The position numbers and the translations under genes are program-made. Under the pieces are notes generated by a model. The model searched no databases. It saw only the letters and a list, made by a program, of their open reading frames with translations, and was not told the DNA's origin. A stretch of DNA of 64,000 nt from positions 434,001 through 498,000 of the forward strand of contig JAVXUO010001066.1 of NCBI GenBank assembly GCA_033065855.1, read 5' to 3'. Source of the stretch: Escallonia rubra. Lineage: Eukaryota; Streptophyta; Magnoliopsida; Escalloniales; Escalloniaceae. Below are positions 1 to 12,521 of the stretch, piece after piece; positions within the stretch are counted from its first letter, which is position 1; the number at the start of each line of letters is the position of its first letter.

Positions 1-975
1 CCTCCCGTTACCGTTTTCATCACCACCGTCGAAATTCCCGGCGAGTGGTGATATGGTAGACTAAGTAGCAGTTTAGATTAGGTTTTTTCGTGTGGGATTC
101 TGGAGGTCAAGGAGTCGGACGATCCGTCGGAAGTTGCAACTGGTGATCCATTTGACGATCTGTTGCAGATTTGACGCCGGAGATGGGTCGGGGCTTAGAT
201 GTGAGGTTAAGCTGTCAGATCCCTTGGGTTGTGTCACGATTGACTTACGGTGGGTTGCAGATGTAGGGTGATTTCGCCAACGAGGTTTATGTGTCGCGAT
301 GCCACGGGTTGGAGAAGGAAGGGGAGTCTAGGTCTAGGTCCTTTCTTCTAGGGTTTATTTTCCCCTTCCCCCCTTGTTGATCCCCCTCCCCCTAGATCTA
401 GAAAGATGTGTTGGTTGTGTTTGTACTGGTGTGGTTTCTGCGCCTTTGATTCTTGCTTGGTTTTTGCTGTTGTTGAGTGAATGTGATTCAACTTTGTTCT
501 GTGTTTTCTTCCGACTGCAGCAGGTTGTGGGGGACCTCAGTTTGCCATTCGTGAGATTGACGGTTATGTTGGTTTTCAGTCGGAGTTTCTGCTGAGTTAT
601 GGCGGTTGGAGTCAGTGGTCTTTTCGGCGGTGGTTGTGACGAGTTACCATGGGTAGTTAGCTCCGGGGAATTGTTGGGTTTGAGGGGATCTTGTAGGTTT
701 TCGTTGGTGTTCCCTTGGGATCGACGACAGAGTATGGCCGAATACAGTGGTTTTTCCGGCGACGGAGCGGTTCACGGCGATCGAAGACACATGGCAGCGG
801 CGGAGACTCGTGTCTGGATTTGGGCTTGCGGCTGGCACTTTGTTGGTGTTTTTTTGTTGGTTGATTTTTTAGTTATTATCCAGTTTTAGGCTTGTAGTTA
901 TCCTATTTCCGTTAGTTTTTTATGTTGAATTTATTTAGTTTTTAGTTGCTTTGTGTATCTTCCAAAAAAAAAGGC
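1..975. other. GC/GT-rich non-coding stretch ending in an A-run
   Basis: No convincing gene. The first 850 bases are richer in G, T and C than the AT-rich DNA that follows, and they hold only short overlapping ORFs with no recognisable domain. The stretch ends with a T-rich tail and an A-run near 962-972, after which composition changes abruptly. This is the look of a retroposed or LINE-tail sequence entering from the left edge, but no target-site duplication can be tested because the left end is outside the window. It could equally be the 3' end of a non-coding transcript. Confidence 0.25.
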
Positions 976-1256
976 CAAAAATAATTTAGTTACAACAGCT
1001 GTAGAGTTTATTTTATTCCACTAATTGGATGGAGATGTCATCCGTATGTCTTTTACTTGCCTTTCTGGCATATTTTGTAACCTCCCCTGTTAATCTTGGT
1101 ATATATTTCTACTCTTCACTCAAAAAATATATATATACATTTCCTTCTAAAATAAGTCACAAAAAAATAAAAATATAATATAATTGAATTACATTACATT
1201 ATTTTGATTCAAAAAAAAATAATAATATCACTTCAAACATTATTCTCGACTACATC

Positions 1257-1273
1257 CACGTGCAACCCACGTG
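1257..1273. promoter_or_regulatory. Pair of CACGTG G-boxes upstream of ABI3
   Basis: Two perfect CACGTG palindromes lie at 1257-1262 and 1268-1273, 11 bases apart, about 1.1 kb upstream of the ABI3 start codon. CACGTG is the core of ABRE/G-box sites bound by bZIP and bHLH factors, and paired ABREs are a known arrangement for ABA responsiveness. Linking them to ABI3 control is inference from position. Confidence 0.45.
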
Positions 1274-1837
1274 CTCTAAGAGTCAGATAAATTACAATTT
1301 CGGAGGGTGAGAGAAAAAAAAAGAGTTATGGGAGGTGTTTGGTTCGACGTCAGAATATCATGGACAGGTAGCAGCAAATAAAGAACCCTGCCGCTGCCGT
1401 TTAGCCCACGAATGGAGACAACCCCTCTTAACTAAAGCAAGAAAAAAAGCCCTAGTCGGTCCAAATCTTTCCTTCTCTCTCTCTCTAAAAATTTAGTCTC
1501 TTCATTTTAGAGAGAGAGAGAGAGACAGACACAGGGGTAGGAGCTTATAGCAAAAGGCTGAGGCACCGCTGGTAGCAACCATTCAGGTGAAAACGCATGG
1601 CCTCTGGCGTACAATCCGGAGAGAAGTGGAGAAAGTAGCGGCACGAGGTTTTGAGTTTCTCTTGGTTTCTCTCTCTCTCTCTCTCTCAAACCTCCTTCTC
1701 TCTCTAACTTAAATGGAAGAACACAAAAACCGAATTTGAACTTATCACCTAATCCAAACCATAAAAGTTTCAAACCAAAAAACTCAACTTCCCAAGAACA
1801 AACCAAAACCACCTTCCTCCCTCCCTCCCTCTCTCTC

Positions 1838-2239
1838 ATGGTGCTGGTTGTTGGGTCTCCGACGAGTTAGCTTTTGTCCTCATCATCTCTCTCATTTCGC
1901 TGCCGGGTTCATCCCACTCTACTCTGGTTTCTGCTTCAGACCCTTTTTGTACTTTTGTCAGTTAAATGACCCCTTCCGTGTTGTTAATTGTAGTGGTGTT
2001 TGTTTGTTTGACTGGTGGTGTGCGTACAAAAGGAGTAGCTGTATTAGGGAGTGTGATTAATTAAAGTAAGTGTGTAACTTAGTGGAGAAGGACTGTCGCT
2101 TTCGTTTATGGTAGTGAAGAGACAGACACGGATATAATTAGAAACTACAGAGGAAGAGAACCCAAACCACACCCACACAACCCCCAGCCCTCAGCAGCAG
2201 ATGCTTTATGTTGCTACCCCTCTTCAAGTAAATATTTGA
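1838..2239 (+). promoter_or_regulatory. Short upstream ORFs in the probable ABI3 leader
   Basis: Three separate AUG-initiated short ORFs precede the ABI3 start: 1838-1870 (10 codons plus stop), 2108-2137 (9 plus stop) and 2201-2239 (12 plus stop). The last overlaps another at 2208-2231 in a different frame. All end before the main AUG at 2390, so they would be translated ahead of it if transcription starts upstream of 1838. The transcription start is not visible. Arabidopsis ABI3 is known for a long leader that lowers expression, so a similar role is plausible here. Confidence 0.5.
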
Positions 2240-2287
2240 TATAGGCACAGGGGGCCCTTTCACCTCTTGCTTCCTTAATCTGTTACA

Positions 2288-2313
2288 TCTCTCTCTCTCT
2301 CTCTCTCTCTCTT
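2288..2313. repeat. CT microsatellite in ABI3 leader
   Basis: A near-perfect run of CT dinucleotides about 75 bases before the ABI3 start codon. Further CT/GA-rich tracts occur near 1470-1525, 1665-1690 and 1815-1838. CT-rich leader tracts are common in plant 5' untranslated regions. Confidence 0.85.
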
Positions 2314-2389
2314 TCCTTATCCGTACACAGAAGGACTCTCAACCTTTGTTCTCTCTCTGAAGCTCGTCCGTAAGCAACATAAATAAGTC

Positions 2390-5142
2390 ATGTACCCCAA
2401 AGCAGAGATGGAGGAGATGGAAGTTCCGGAGGGTGCACTTGCGCTGGAAGATATGGTGGCTTTTGGTGATGACGATGAGGTGGCACAAAACCCTAGCTCT
2501 CCTTTTGTTGCAGAGGCGATGGAGGAAGTAGAGCAAAAGGGAATCTCGAGGGATATTGGTGAAAGAGGAGAGATCTGGCAGCAAGAAAATCTGCTGGACG
2601 ACGTGAATGATTCGTCCTCCATTTTTTACGGTGACTTTCCTCCACTTCCAGATTTCCCATGCATGTCTTCCACTTCATCATCGTCGTCCGCGCCGGCGCC
2701 GACGAAGGCGATGGCGTCATCATCGGCTTCATCTTCGTCATCTTCGGCGGCTTCGTGGGTGGGGCTTAAGTCAGAAGCACCGCCGGCGGCCTTGTCATCC
2801 ACCGCCTCTATGGAGGCCCTTCTGCCGCCCTCGCCAGACGGCGTTATCGGCGATGTGGATTGCATGGACGTCATGGAGAATTTCGGGTACATGGATCTGA
2901 TTGACAGCAACGATATCTGGGATCCATCTTCTATTTTCCAAACTGACAACGAAAGCTCGCAAGTGAATCCACAAGATTCCCAAAAGCCGTATCTACTAGA
3001 AGAAGGCTCAGTCCAAGATCGGCCGCATCAAGCGGTTCAGGAGAAGAGGCCGGTTTTAGACGACTTGGGTGTAATGTTCTTCGAGTGGCTCAAGTCAAAC
3101 AAGGAGCACATTTCGGCCGAGGATATGAGAAATATCAAGCTCAAACGCTCCACCGTAGAGTCCGCATCCAAACGCTTAGGCAGCACAAAAGAAGGCAAAA
3201 AGCAGTTGCTCAAACTAATTCTTGAATGGGTAGCACAATACCAGCTTAGCAAAAAGCGAGCCGGAGAAGCATCCGCTGCTGCCGCCGCCTCTTGTCAATA
3301 TCAAGACCCTTTTCAAAACCCTAACCTTAGCATGCCTAACCCTAGTCCTAACTCTAATTTTGACTGCAATACTATGCTTCCTCCCTCGGATCTAATGTGG
3401 GATACTGTTGCTCCTCCTCCGTCTTACGTCACGGATCAGACGCCGGTGATGGCAGGGACGCAGGTTTTTCCGCAAATGGTGGGTTATATGGGGACTACCG
3501 ATGTTTATAACAATGCAAATGTAGCTAATTCTGTCCATCCTTATCCTCCGCCGCCGTCAACTGACTATCACATGCTGGAATCGGTTCAATCTTGGCCGCC
3601 GTCGCAGTTTAGTGCTGTGCATCCGTCTCAGTATAACGCTTATCCTGATAATAGTTGTCAAAATCTAAGTATGGCGTCTGCTGCGCCTCAATCGGTTGGG
3701 GTTTATGGAGGAGATCAGCAATACCAATTTCCAGCTGTTTATAATGCCGCGAATGGTGAAGTGCAGGTACTGAGGCTGGGATCTTCAGCGACGAAAGAAG
3801 CAAGGAAGAAAAGGATGGCTCGACAGCGACGATTTTCTTCGCACTATCATCACAGGCATCATCAGAATCAACAAAGCCAGCATCAGAATCAGATTCAGAA
3901 TGCAACGGACCAATATGCAAGGAACGTTGGTAGCGACAATTGCACCAACAATGCAGCTCAAGGTAATCCAGGCAACTGGATGTACTGTAACTGGCCTGCT
4001 GCCTCTACTGTCTCGAGTGTGCCAATAATGATGCCGGCTATGGAACCCCCGCCGCAACCACAATGGGCAGATCGGTCATCCATGCAAACACAGAACTATC
4101 AGCGGCCGGCATCGGATAAGAGACAGGTAAGCACAAGAAGAAATGGTAAAACAAAATGGATTAATTGATGAAGGGTGAGAGATTGAAATTCCAAATTAAC
4201 GCATAAGGATTGGGGATCCTACCGCTCTACTTTAGTTGGTGCATACTTTTGCTAGATAATGAGTTATCCATATTGATGTCTTTGTAGGGGTGGAAACCTG
4301 AGAAGAACTTGAAATTTCTGCTGCAGAAAGTGTTGAAGCAGAGTGATGTTGGGAATCTTGGAAGGATAGTATTGCCAAAAGTATTCTCTCAATCTTATAC
4401 CTTTTTCTGTGGTTAATCATGAAGAACTTAGACTGATCTTCTGTGATTTGATTGGGAATGAAATTGATGGCACAGAAAGAAGCAGAATCCCATCTTCCAG
4501 AACTGGAAGCAAGAGATGGCATTCCTATTGCCATGGAGGATATAGGAACTTCCCGTGTGTGGAACCTGCGATATAGGTATTTATTTCAAAATTGCAATGA
4601 TACACAACTAACTCTTCATTGCTCATCTGTCACTTGTGGTTTAGAAAACTAATTTCGTTTAATTTCTTATAATTCAATTGTGGAGTCTCAGGTTCTGGCC
4701 AAATAACAAAAGCAGGATGTACCTCCTGGAAAATACCGGTATGTGATGGAATAAGCTTGTTCTTAATCCTGCAAAATCCCCTCCTAATGTGCATGTCTTT
4801 TCTCAGGTGATTTTGTTCGAACAAATGGACTCCAAGAGGGGGATTTTATAGTTATATACTCCGACGTCAAGTGTGGGAAATATGTACGAAAGAACTCGTT
4901 CACTTTTTATCGTTAAGATTAGCGTTTGAAAAGTTTACTCTCATAATATTACATGTTGAAGTAATCAATGAACGATGATGCAGTTGATAAGGGGAGTGAA
5001 GGTGCGACAACCTGGATCAAAATCCGAGGGCAAGAAACCTGCTAAGAGAAACCTGAGGAATGCAGCCGCAGCCGAAGCCACAGCGACAGCTACAGCGGGT
5101 AATGCCTCTTCCTCTTCACCTACCAAACAAGTAGCCAAGTAA
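2390..5142 (+). CDS. ABI3: ABI3/VP1-type B3 transcription factor
   Basis: Six exons: 2390-4126, 4288-4380, 4476-4576, 4692-4738, 4807-4883 and 4984-5142. All introns are short with GT-AG ends, and the product is about 737 residues, normal for a woody-plant ABI3. Visible domains are an acidic N-terminus with a [16 protein letters not shown] block (about 79-95, A1 region), B1 at about 225-290 ([19 protein letters not shown]), basic B2 at about 465-490 ([18 protein letters not shown]), and the B3 DNA-binding domain at about 580-690 spread over exons 2-6, with [24 protein letters not shown] and [18 protein letters not shown]3 is a nuclear ABA-signalling factor that activates seed-maturation genes through RY elements (B3) and with bZIP partners (B1). 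The start is the first AUG of the long frame. The leader has uORFs. The assignment is very secure; exon ends are inferred from splice consensus and family sequence. Confidence 0.96.
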
Positions 5143-6420
5143 AAAAGTAAGAAAGAAGAGCAAGCCCTGGTGAAAATGAAAAGGGAAACTGAATGGTTAA
5201 GACCCTTTTTTGATGTAAGATTGTGCTGACTGCCGAGACTTTTACCGAGAATTTTGGCTGAGGGTGATTGCAGTAGTAAGGTCTCTGTGGCTCAACTAGT
5301 ACTGCTTGTTACTTGTTCCGGTAATTATGTAGTATAGATATATATACGGAATTCAGAGGCTGTATGTTTCTAGGGTTTGTAACTTCTGGGCTGCTTTTGT
5401 AATTGACATTATGAGAACTGTGTCTATGTCACTTATTATGTACTTCAGGTGACACTAATCAAATGTAACTTGTTGTGACAAGATGATCTTGCCTAAACAA
5501 GGCGTATCTCATCAGAAATGTTACTCAAAATTTGTGCTCCTTCGGTTTTTTGAATATTACTGTAACAAGTATTGTTCCTTTGCGAGTTAATTTTTCAAGG
5601 TTGAAGTTTGAATGGTTTATGCCTAAGGTCCCCTTTGCCATGGTATGATAGACCTTCAGTTTCATAATGTCCAATTGGAAAGTGAAATAAATGTCACGAG
5701 TGTCGAGCATGCATAAGTCCACCGATCCTTAGTTATCCCCCTTGATTGTAGCATCAGTAGTGAAATGGAAACAGTTTGTAGAAGAATTGCGATTTTTAGG
5801 AGAATTGCGATTTTTAGGAGAAATGAAGGGACGTTCGACCTCTTTGTCTTGTCTATTTCCAGGGAGTGTTCGAGTATATTCTCCGTTGGTAAGTTTCTAT
5901 GCAACCGCTCGACCCAATTGTAGCGGCACTAGAGTCATTTCTCAAGAAGCAAAAGTTTTTTAATGGTTTCTAAACTAACGTGTTGCTTTATTACTTCCCG
6001 AATAATTTTTTGTGCTCTTGGTTCTTTAACGTTGCACCATTAGCCAGTTTCGGTAACTTCATTTAGATTTTGGACGTTGATGAAAAAGGTAATATATGCC
6101 CCCAAGAAATTAAATTAGTCTCCACCATGGCCATGACATTTCGTAACATAATTACTGAGCTCTCCACAAGGTGGCTTATTTCTTACTATGCACCATCAAC
6201 AATATTCCGTTCTTACCACCAACACAACCAACTAAGCACACCTCTTCCTTTCCTACAAACCACCATATTGGATACAGATTCAAAACGTAAATTGAACAAA
6301 CTGCCAAAAACTATATGCAACCACCCTCCGCGTAGAGCTACCAAAAATTAAACTTTGTTGTACTAGACTCCTGCATAGCCACCACGACCAATTTAAACCT
6401 CAATTGCTCACATTCCGTGT
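5143..6420. other. ABI3 3' flank, no gene seen
   Basis: Contains the presumed ABI3 3' UTR and AT-rich intergenic DNA. The only notable structure is a perfect 18-base tandem duplication at 5783-5800 and 5801-5818. Short ORFs here have no recognisable domain. Confidence 0.5.
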
Positions 6421-6429
6421 TTTAGAAAA

Positions 6430-7400
6430 ATAAATTAAAACATTCATATGTGATCGTAAAAATCAGAATGACACACATGTAGATGTCGATTTCAAAATTT
6501 TCGGTTTTTGGCAAATGGCAGCGGCAATAAGCTTTAGGGAAAATAATTAGAGACTGTGCTTTGACAAAGTGGAAATTGGAGTCCAAAATGTGAAAAATTG
6601 CATGAGATTCCCCGACGTTAGGGTTCTGTGACAGCAACTAACTAAAGGTTTTGGCCAACATGGCCATTTCGTATCTAAAAATTGTCAATATTATCCTTAA
6701 TACGTATTTTGACCCTAGTTACATATTTTATCTCTATCTCCCCCTCCCGTCTCTCTCTCCCCCTCTTTCCCTCTCTCCCCCTCTCTCATTACTGGCACTC
6801 ACTCTCTTCTCCTTGCCCGTTTCCTCTCATCTCCCCTACCTTTTTTTTGTGCCCTAGATGTGATTGTGGAGGATTTAATGGAGGTGGACTTTTACATACG
6901 GTGGCAGTGGAGGATTCTGACGGCTGCCGGTGTCGGTGATCCGTAGTGGCTGGTGATGGTTGTGTGCGTGGTGCGGGTGTGCTGCGATGAATATTGGCAT
7001 ATTGCGTGGTGGTGGATTTTATCTCTAGCAAAAAAATCACAGAGATAAAATCCAAATATCCACCCTCACAGACAAACAACTGAGTGGTTGTGGTCGATGG
7101 TATGCAGTGGGATCGTGGTGGTGGGGTGATGTAATGGTTGTAATCGATGGTATGCAGTTGTGTGGTGGTGGTGGTTGGACTTGATGGGGCAGATTCACAA
7201 GAAAGATGTTGGCAGTTATCTGAGTATGAAAGAGAAAGAAGAGAAAAAAGGCTTGAGCGCAACTATGTCTTTTCATAAAAAAGAATGTAACACCATCACC
7301 ATTTTGCATGTTCAATAGACACAAGTATTCAACTGTAATATATCTTAAACTCAAGAAGTTTGGTGATAATATCCCTAACTTTTACCAATTCACCTGTCAA
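6430..7400. mobile_element. Non-autonomous DNA-element copy 1, GC/GT-rich core
   Basis: The left about 300 bases (6480-6760) match, in reverse complement, the stretch 18680-18905. The shared landmarks are a block reading ATGGCCATTTCGTAT followed by a TATTATxCTTAATxxGTATTTTGAC block and a CT/GA microsatellite. The right flank (about 7275-7345) likewise matches the reverse complement of about 18045-18110. Between the ends lies a GGTGG-rich core (6860-7180) giving spurious Pro/Thr/His-rich ORFs. Two copies sharing both ends but not the whole core indicate one non-autonomous DNA-transposon family, perhaps Mutator-like. Exact termini and target duplication were not resolved. Confidence 0.55.
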
Positions 7401-7812
7401 AAATCTGAATTCATCCCTATAATTTATGCATGAACAAATGGAGATAAAGTCTAGTGCTAAAAAGAAGAATGTGAGATGTTAGGGTACGTTGTAGTGATAG
7501 GTTTAGCACAAATACGATAATGTCGGAAGTGGGTTATGAGTTTTACTCTACAGGTGTACCTTAATGTATGTGTTGACATTTGCAGGGGGATAGAATTATC
7601 ATCATGGTAGAGGAATGATGGCTAAATATAAAAGAAATGGGTGGTTTGGCGGTGGTGGGGGTTGTTAAGGATGAAAAATATATCCATGTAGGCAGTGGTC
7701 ACGGAAGCGGACAAAGAGATGAAGTGACCAAAAGAACAAAGCTGTCTACTAATGCAATGCTGAACGACTAAGGACGCTAAAAAATTACTTCATAGACTAA
7801 TTCATCAGCACA

Positions 7813-8095
7813 TTAATGTTTTATGGGCCAACAAGAGTTTTCAGCGGAGGTCCCCGATAGGTTTTTTGGGAAAAATCATGCGCCGCACTTGTTGGTGGCA
7901 AACTTACATCCTCGCCCTGCATGTGCTCCACACACGGGTCCTTGCGCTTCGGCCCCGACATAGGTGCGGGAATCGAGGGCTCAGATGTATGTGGCGGCCT
8001 TGTAGGTTCCCGAGGCGCAATACTGACTGCCAGTGGATTAGCCTTACGGTCAAGTCTTTTGTTGTACCAAAAAAAAAAATTTAATGTTTTAGGGA
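7813..8095 (+). mobile_element. Poly(A)-tailed retroposon (SINE-like)
   Basis: A GC-richer insert of about 250 bases ends in an 11-base A-run (8069-8079). It is flanked by a near-identical direct repeat: TTAATGTTTTATGGG at 7813-7827 and TTAATGTTTTAGGGA at 8081-8095. A-tail plus flanking duplication of this length is the signature of LINE-mediated retroposition. No clear tRNA A and B boxes were found, so it is either an atypical SINE, a LINE tail or a retroposed transcript. Confidence 0.5.
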
Positions 8096-8976
8096 CCATA
8101 AGAAACTTCTTCTTAAGAAATAACTCTCTTACCGCTATGGCGGCGGCCATAAACATTAAATTTTGTGACTAACGTTCAGAAGCTAAAGGACCATGAGGGT
8201 GAATTTTTTTGTTAAAGGACTAACATAGCAAAAAGGCAATAATATAGGGACCATATAGACATTTGTCGATCATTTGCATTTAACACTTACTTGTTTTGTT
8301 ACGAAGTTTTACCCATTGGTGCTTTCTCTTGGATTTAGTTGTCAACAAGAAGCATAGGATGAAACAATAAGAAGTTCGAAGGTGATAGAAGGTGAATTAA
8401 TTATTTTCACCATACAATTTTGACATGTTCTTATAAAAGAGTGAGAATTATCTCTTATTAAAATGCAAGTCAATTTGGTCTTACTATTCCTAAAGTAGCC
8501 GATCATATGAATATGATTCAAACACTATGCATATGACATGACCTCACCCACTTCAGCACACGAAGCCTTAGCCATGGAGAGCAAAAGGCAGTAATAAACT
8601 GTAAATTAGTCAAGGAGAGCTAAAGAGTTCTTTACATTAAGAGCTTATGATTGCAACTCCATGTTTCAAGTGCTTTTCTAGTAGTACTATTGATCCAAAA
8701 AAATCATACAGAATTTTTATTCACGGAAAAAAAATAGTGAGTGAGTTTTAGTGGTAATTGGGTTTGAGTAATTAGGTGAAAGTTCTCTTATAACTTCTTT
8801 ACTGTGTGATGCAACATTCTCCTGTCTTTCTATGAACGTAGTCAAAATGCCGAATCACGTTAAATCTCTGTATTCAAATTTTTGGTGTGACGTCTTTATA
8901 TTTTCTTCTTTTATTGTTGTGCCAGTTGTTTTAGGAACTTAAATCCCAACATTACCTAAATACTATATATTACGAG

Positions 8977-9352
8977 TATGTTTGGAATGATTCTCGAAAA
9001 CAAATTCCAGATTAAATCTTAACTAACTTTCAAAATCAGTTTTACTTATTTTTAACAAAATCAGCTTTAAGCTACAAATGGTGTTAGTAAAAGTACTAAA
9101 CGCGTATCATTAATTAATGTGACAAAAAGATCACATTTTTAGTACTTGAATAAAATGTGCTAAAGACCTTTGTACTTAATTACTAGAGATACTCCATTAC
9201 TTTACTTGGTCAAATTTAACTATAGAAAGTGATTAATCTACAAGCTTTATTTTCTTAGATTTTATTTTAATCAGATTTTTTAATTTCTGATTTAACCAAT
9301 TTTGGATGTTTGTCAAATACGCAACAAAGTTTGAAAATTAATCCCAAACACA
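8977..9352. mobile_element. AT-rich MITE
   Basis: About 375 bases with imperfect terminal inverted repeats. The left end begins GTATGTTTGGAATGATT and the reverse complement of the right end reads GTGTGTTTGGGATTAATT. The interior is AT-rich without coding capacity. The GTTTGG-type termini suit hAT or PIF/Harbinger-derived MITEs. The target duplication is not clear, so the superfamily is left open. Confidence 0.5.
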
Positions 9353-10100
9353 CTTTATATACTCCATTAATTAGCCATTCGATTCGGATTCTATGGGTAC
9401 ATATTCCTGCTTTTTATTTCATTTGTAGAGCATAATTTTCTTTTTCTTGCTTCATTGTAACTTAAGGCTTCGTACGGTATTTTGTCGCTGCACTTCCCAA
9501 AAAGTGCACTTGTATTTATGGCCGGAGGTATCAGAAAAAGGAAAAACAACAGAACAAAGAAGAAAAGGACGAAGAGAAAATGGGTATAAAGAAAGAACTA
9601 CACCCATTTTCCGTGTCTTCTACGGAAGAAGACATTTAACAAAATTGGTTTATACAACAACGAAACGTACAAGAAAACCAATATGATAGATGACATAACT
9701 CGGCTTGTTTTGTATAACGAAAGATAAAAGTAATTATACTGATACGAGCCTACGGACTGACTTACCTTAACAGCATAAAACCGCCTAATTCTGGGCACAA
9801 GACTCGAGATATTACAAGGTTTGAGAGACATTATGCACGGCGTCTTACCGACATTAATGTAGAGAGACCGATTGCAAGTCTTCTAACCTCCAATCTCAAG
9901 AGTTACTAGTGTGAAACTAAGGCAGCGCTGACGAATTTATGGCTATCGACTTTTCAAAGCTAGATTGACAAGGGATGATGAGCTGCTAAAAACATCTTAA
10001 GTCTTTCCGCGACAAAAGCAAGCGAGAAAAAATGTCAAACAAAGGGTGAGCGTTCGGAAGCTGAGCTCGGTCATTTTGTAGCTTTGTCTCCTAGCTCGCA

Positions 10101-10137
<37 letters not shown>

Positions 10138-12521
10138 ATTACGATTGATGTGGTTTCTTTTTCGTCCTAAAGAGGGAGTCCAATAGCAAAACTTCAAGCT
10201 CCAACCAGAACCAGAAGTACATCCAAAAACACACCTCATCAGAGCCTACCAAGCCAAATGACTTTTCACGTGCTAACTCATCCCAACTATTTCCCAACAC
10301 TTTGTGCGTTATCATCGAGTCTGTAATTAGCTTGAGCAACAAACCTGGCCATCTAGTGTTGCATTTCAACGTTAACAGTGTATTTTTTGGAGCTATTACC
10401 CTGTTCAAAGAGTGCCTCCAAACATCAACAGCATGGCTTTCTCAGTACCCTATCAACTCGACTACTGTGAATTGCCACCTCCTCTCTCCAGATTATCTAC
10501 TTACAAACAGAGAAGACAAAAGCAAATTCAGAAATGGGAGTAACCCTCCTCCCTCCTCCCTCCTGCTGCTGGAATACAACAAAAAAAGGATTTGGAAATA
10601 AAGAAAGGATGGCCTCTGTCGCTCCACAAATTAAAATGCTACTTTAACCATGCCTTGAGCAAATGATGACACAAGACAAAAGGGCAAATTGCAGAAGAAA
10701 CCAAAGCTAAGATGACACAATCTAGTTTGTCAAGTTCATGAAGGAGTATGAAATAAAAGTATAATGGTTCCATCCTTAGCGGAAGCTGAGAATGAGGCAT
10801 CTGCACGAGTCCCTACCTGTAATATGGAAAAGAAGATGGAAAGAGAGAGTAGCTAGCGTCCCTATCAGACTTCCAAGAGCTACTTTTAAGGATATTGAAA
10901 GGGCAGCCCTAAAAATTTTCAAGATTGATTTTCCAATCCTCCACTATTCGTAATAAAAGAGCATCGCTAAAACATCTTTTAGCGGCAAAGCGGCCCGGTA
11001 ATACGTATACTAGCTAGAGTTGCATAAGTCCAAGTTTACAGTAATACACTGCTCCTAATTGCAAGGCATGGGATATCAACAAGATCATGACTCCTTCTTG
11101 CCATATACCTTGGCATTCCCATTGGGACCGGATTGTCCAGCCCTCTATTTCATGAACTAATATTTAGATCTTACATACACTTCATACAACCTTTTGTGCC
11201 CACCTTTATTTAAGGGAATTTGTGATTTCAAGCATCACACAGCTGTGAGGATTTATCAGCATTACTCTAGCAGTTCACATGAAAGGAGTTCGGACCTTTT
11301 TGTTAACATCTCAGCATCGGGTCTCCATACTTTAGTTATGTCCTAGTATTATTAATCTGGTGTCTTTATTTGCTTCCTTATATTATTTACTCCAGTTTGT
11401 GTTCCACACCATAGCCTGTAATATTGGTTGCTTACAATTTTTGGATACTATTCTTATTTTGATTTTAATACAGTTTTATCTTAAAACCAAGAAAGCATAT
11501 ACTTCGTATCTTTCAGTAAAATACTAACTATTTGTTACATGTAACATCGATGTTGGCAAACGAGAGAATTTCTTATATATGAGATGCCCAAATGCAAAAG
11601 TAATTTGAGGTTAATCGCGTTAAGTGGCTTGTTTTGCGTTACAAAGATACTTCTAAAGTTCTCGTGCGCAACGCCATATTCGTCGAGTCTCCTGACTAGG
11701 AGAAAGAAAACAGTAAATTAACATATCGGCTTCACGTGGAGGTTTGAATTGCGCTCAATTTTCTTATGCACTGGAGGTACTGCTAACCTCTGCATTTATT
11801 TTTCAAACACCACATTTACATGATTCTTAAGTGACTTATAGAGGAAAATCTTGCAGCTTCAGTACACTATTAACTGAACAATTAAGTAACTGCTCCAACT
11901 TGCATGCCTTCCTTAACTTACAACCAGGTGTTTCATGAAAGTTCATGAACAGGATAGTTTTCTAGGATGCCATTTGTAGTTACCTCACCACTTACAAAGT
12001 TAATTTGCTTTCTGTACCTTCACAAATCAGGTACCAACGAATGTCAGCATATATTCTTACATCTTTGTCTATCTATCTGGTTCGATTGTGTTCTGTTTTT
12101 AACGAATTAGTGTGTTAGCCTCCAAAAGTGACTCTAACCTGAAAAACAAGAGAAGGGGAGAGGAAAAAGAAAAAGGAACTTAGAAATGAATTGAGAAAAA
12201 TCTGAAACACAAACATATCAAAGCCAGCAGGCAGCAGTCCTCCTACTTGGATATGAAGGCTCAACAGAAAGCCTGACTTGCTGATGATAATACCAGCATT
12301 CTCATATGAAATGGTCTTTACTTTTTTGTTTTTTAGTCCCTTTTGAGGCCACAGTGATAACTATCTAACTTACTTCTTGGGGAAGGGGGGAAAGGGTGCC
12401 CACTTTGTGGCTGATAAGATTCGAATCTGAAACTCGACATTCTACTTATTCAAATCAAATAGCTTGTTTTGGGCGTTCAGTATTCTTTGCTGAACTTCTT
12501 TTTACATCAGAATCCTTGTGG
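9353..12521. other. Intergenic region downstream of the receptor kinase, no gene seen
   Basis: No domain-bearing ORF on either strand. A 28-base AG microsatellite lies at 10106-10133. The segment nearest 12522 is the presumed 3' UTR of the minus-strand receptor kinase. The rest is unremarkable AT-rich sequence. Confidence 0.5.
10106..10133. repeat. AG microsatellite
   Basis: Uninterrupted AG dinucleotides in intergenic DNA, a likely length-polymorphic marker. Confidence 0.9.

Noticed and set aside
1507-1839. 110-codon minus-strand frame near the ABI3 leader
   Set aside because: Composition is driven by GA/CT microsatellites (Arg-Glu runs); no domain, and it overlaps the leader of a secure gene.
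2659-2666. CATGCATG RY element
   Set aside because: It lies within ABI3 coding sequence for the conserved Pro-Cys-Met, so it is better explained by the protein.
2493-4063. Several long frames on both strands inside ABI3 exon 1
   Set aside because: Shadows of the real coding frame, explained by GC-rich Ser/Pro codons.
6789-7262. 157-codon minus-strand frame rich in Thr, Pro and His
   Set aside because: Lies in the GGTGG-rich core of a repetitive element present in two copies; no start context or domain.
12350-12450. SINE-like tail with GATTCGAATC on the 3' side of the receptor kinase
   Set aside because: No A-run, B-box spacing or flanking repeat could be shown.
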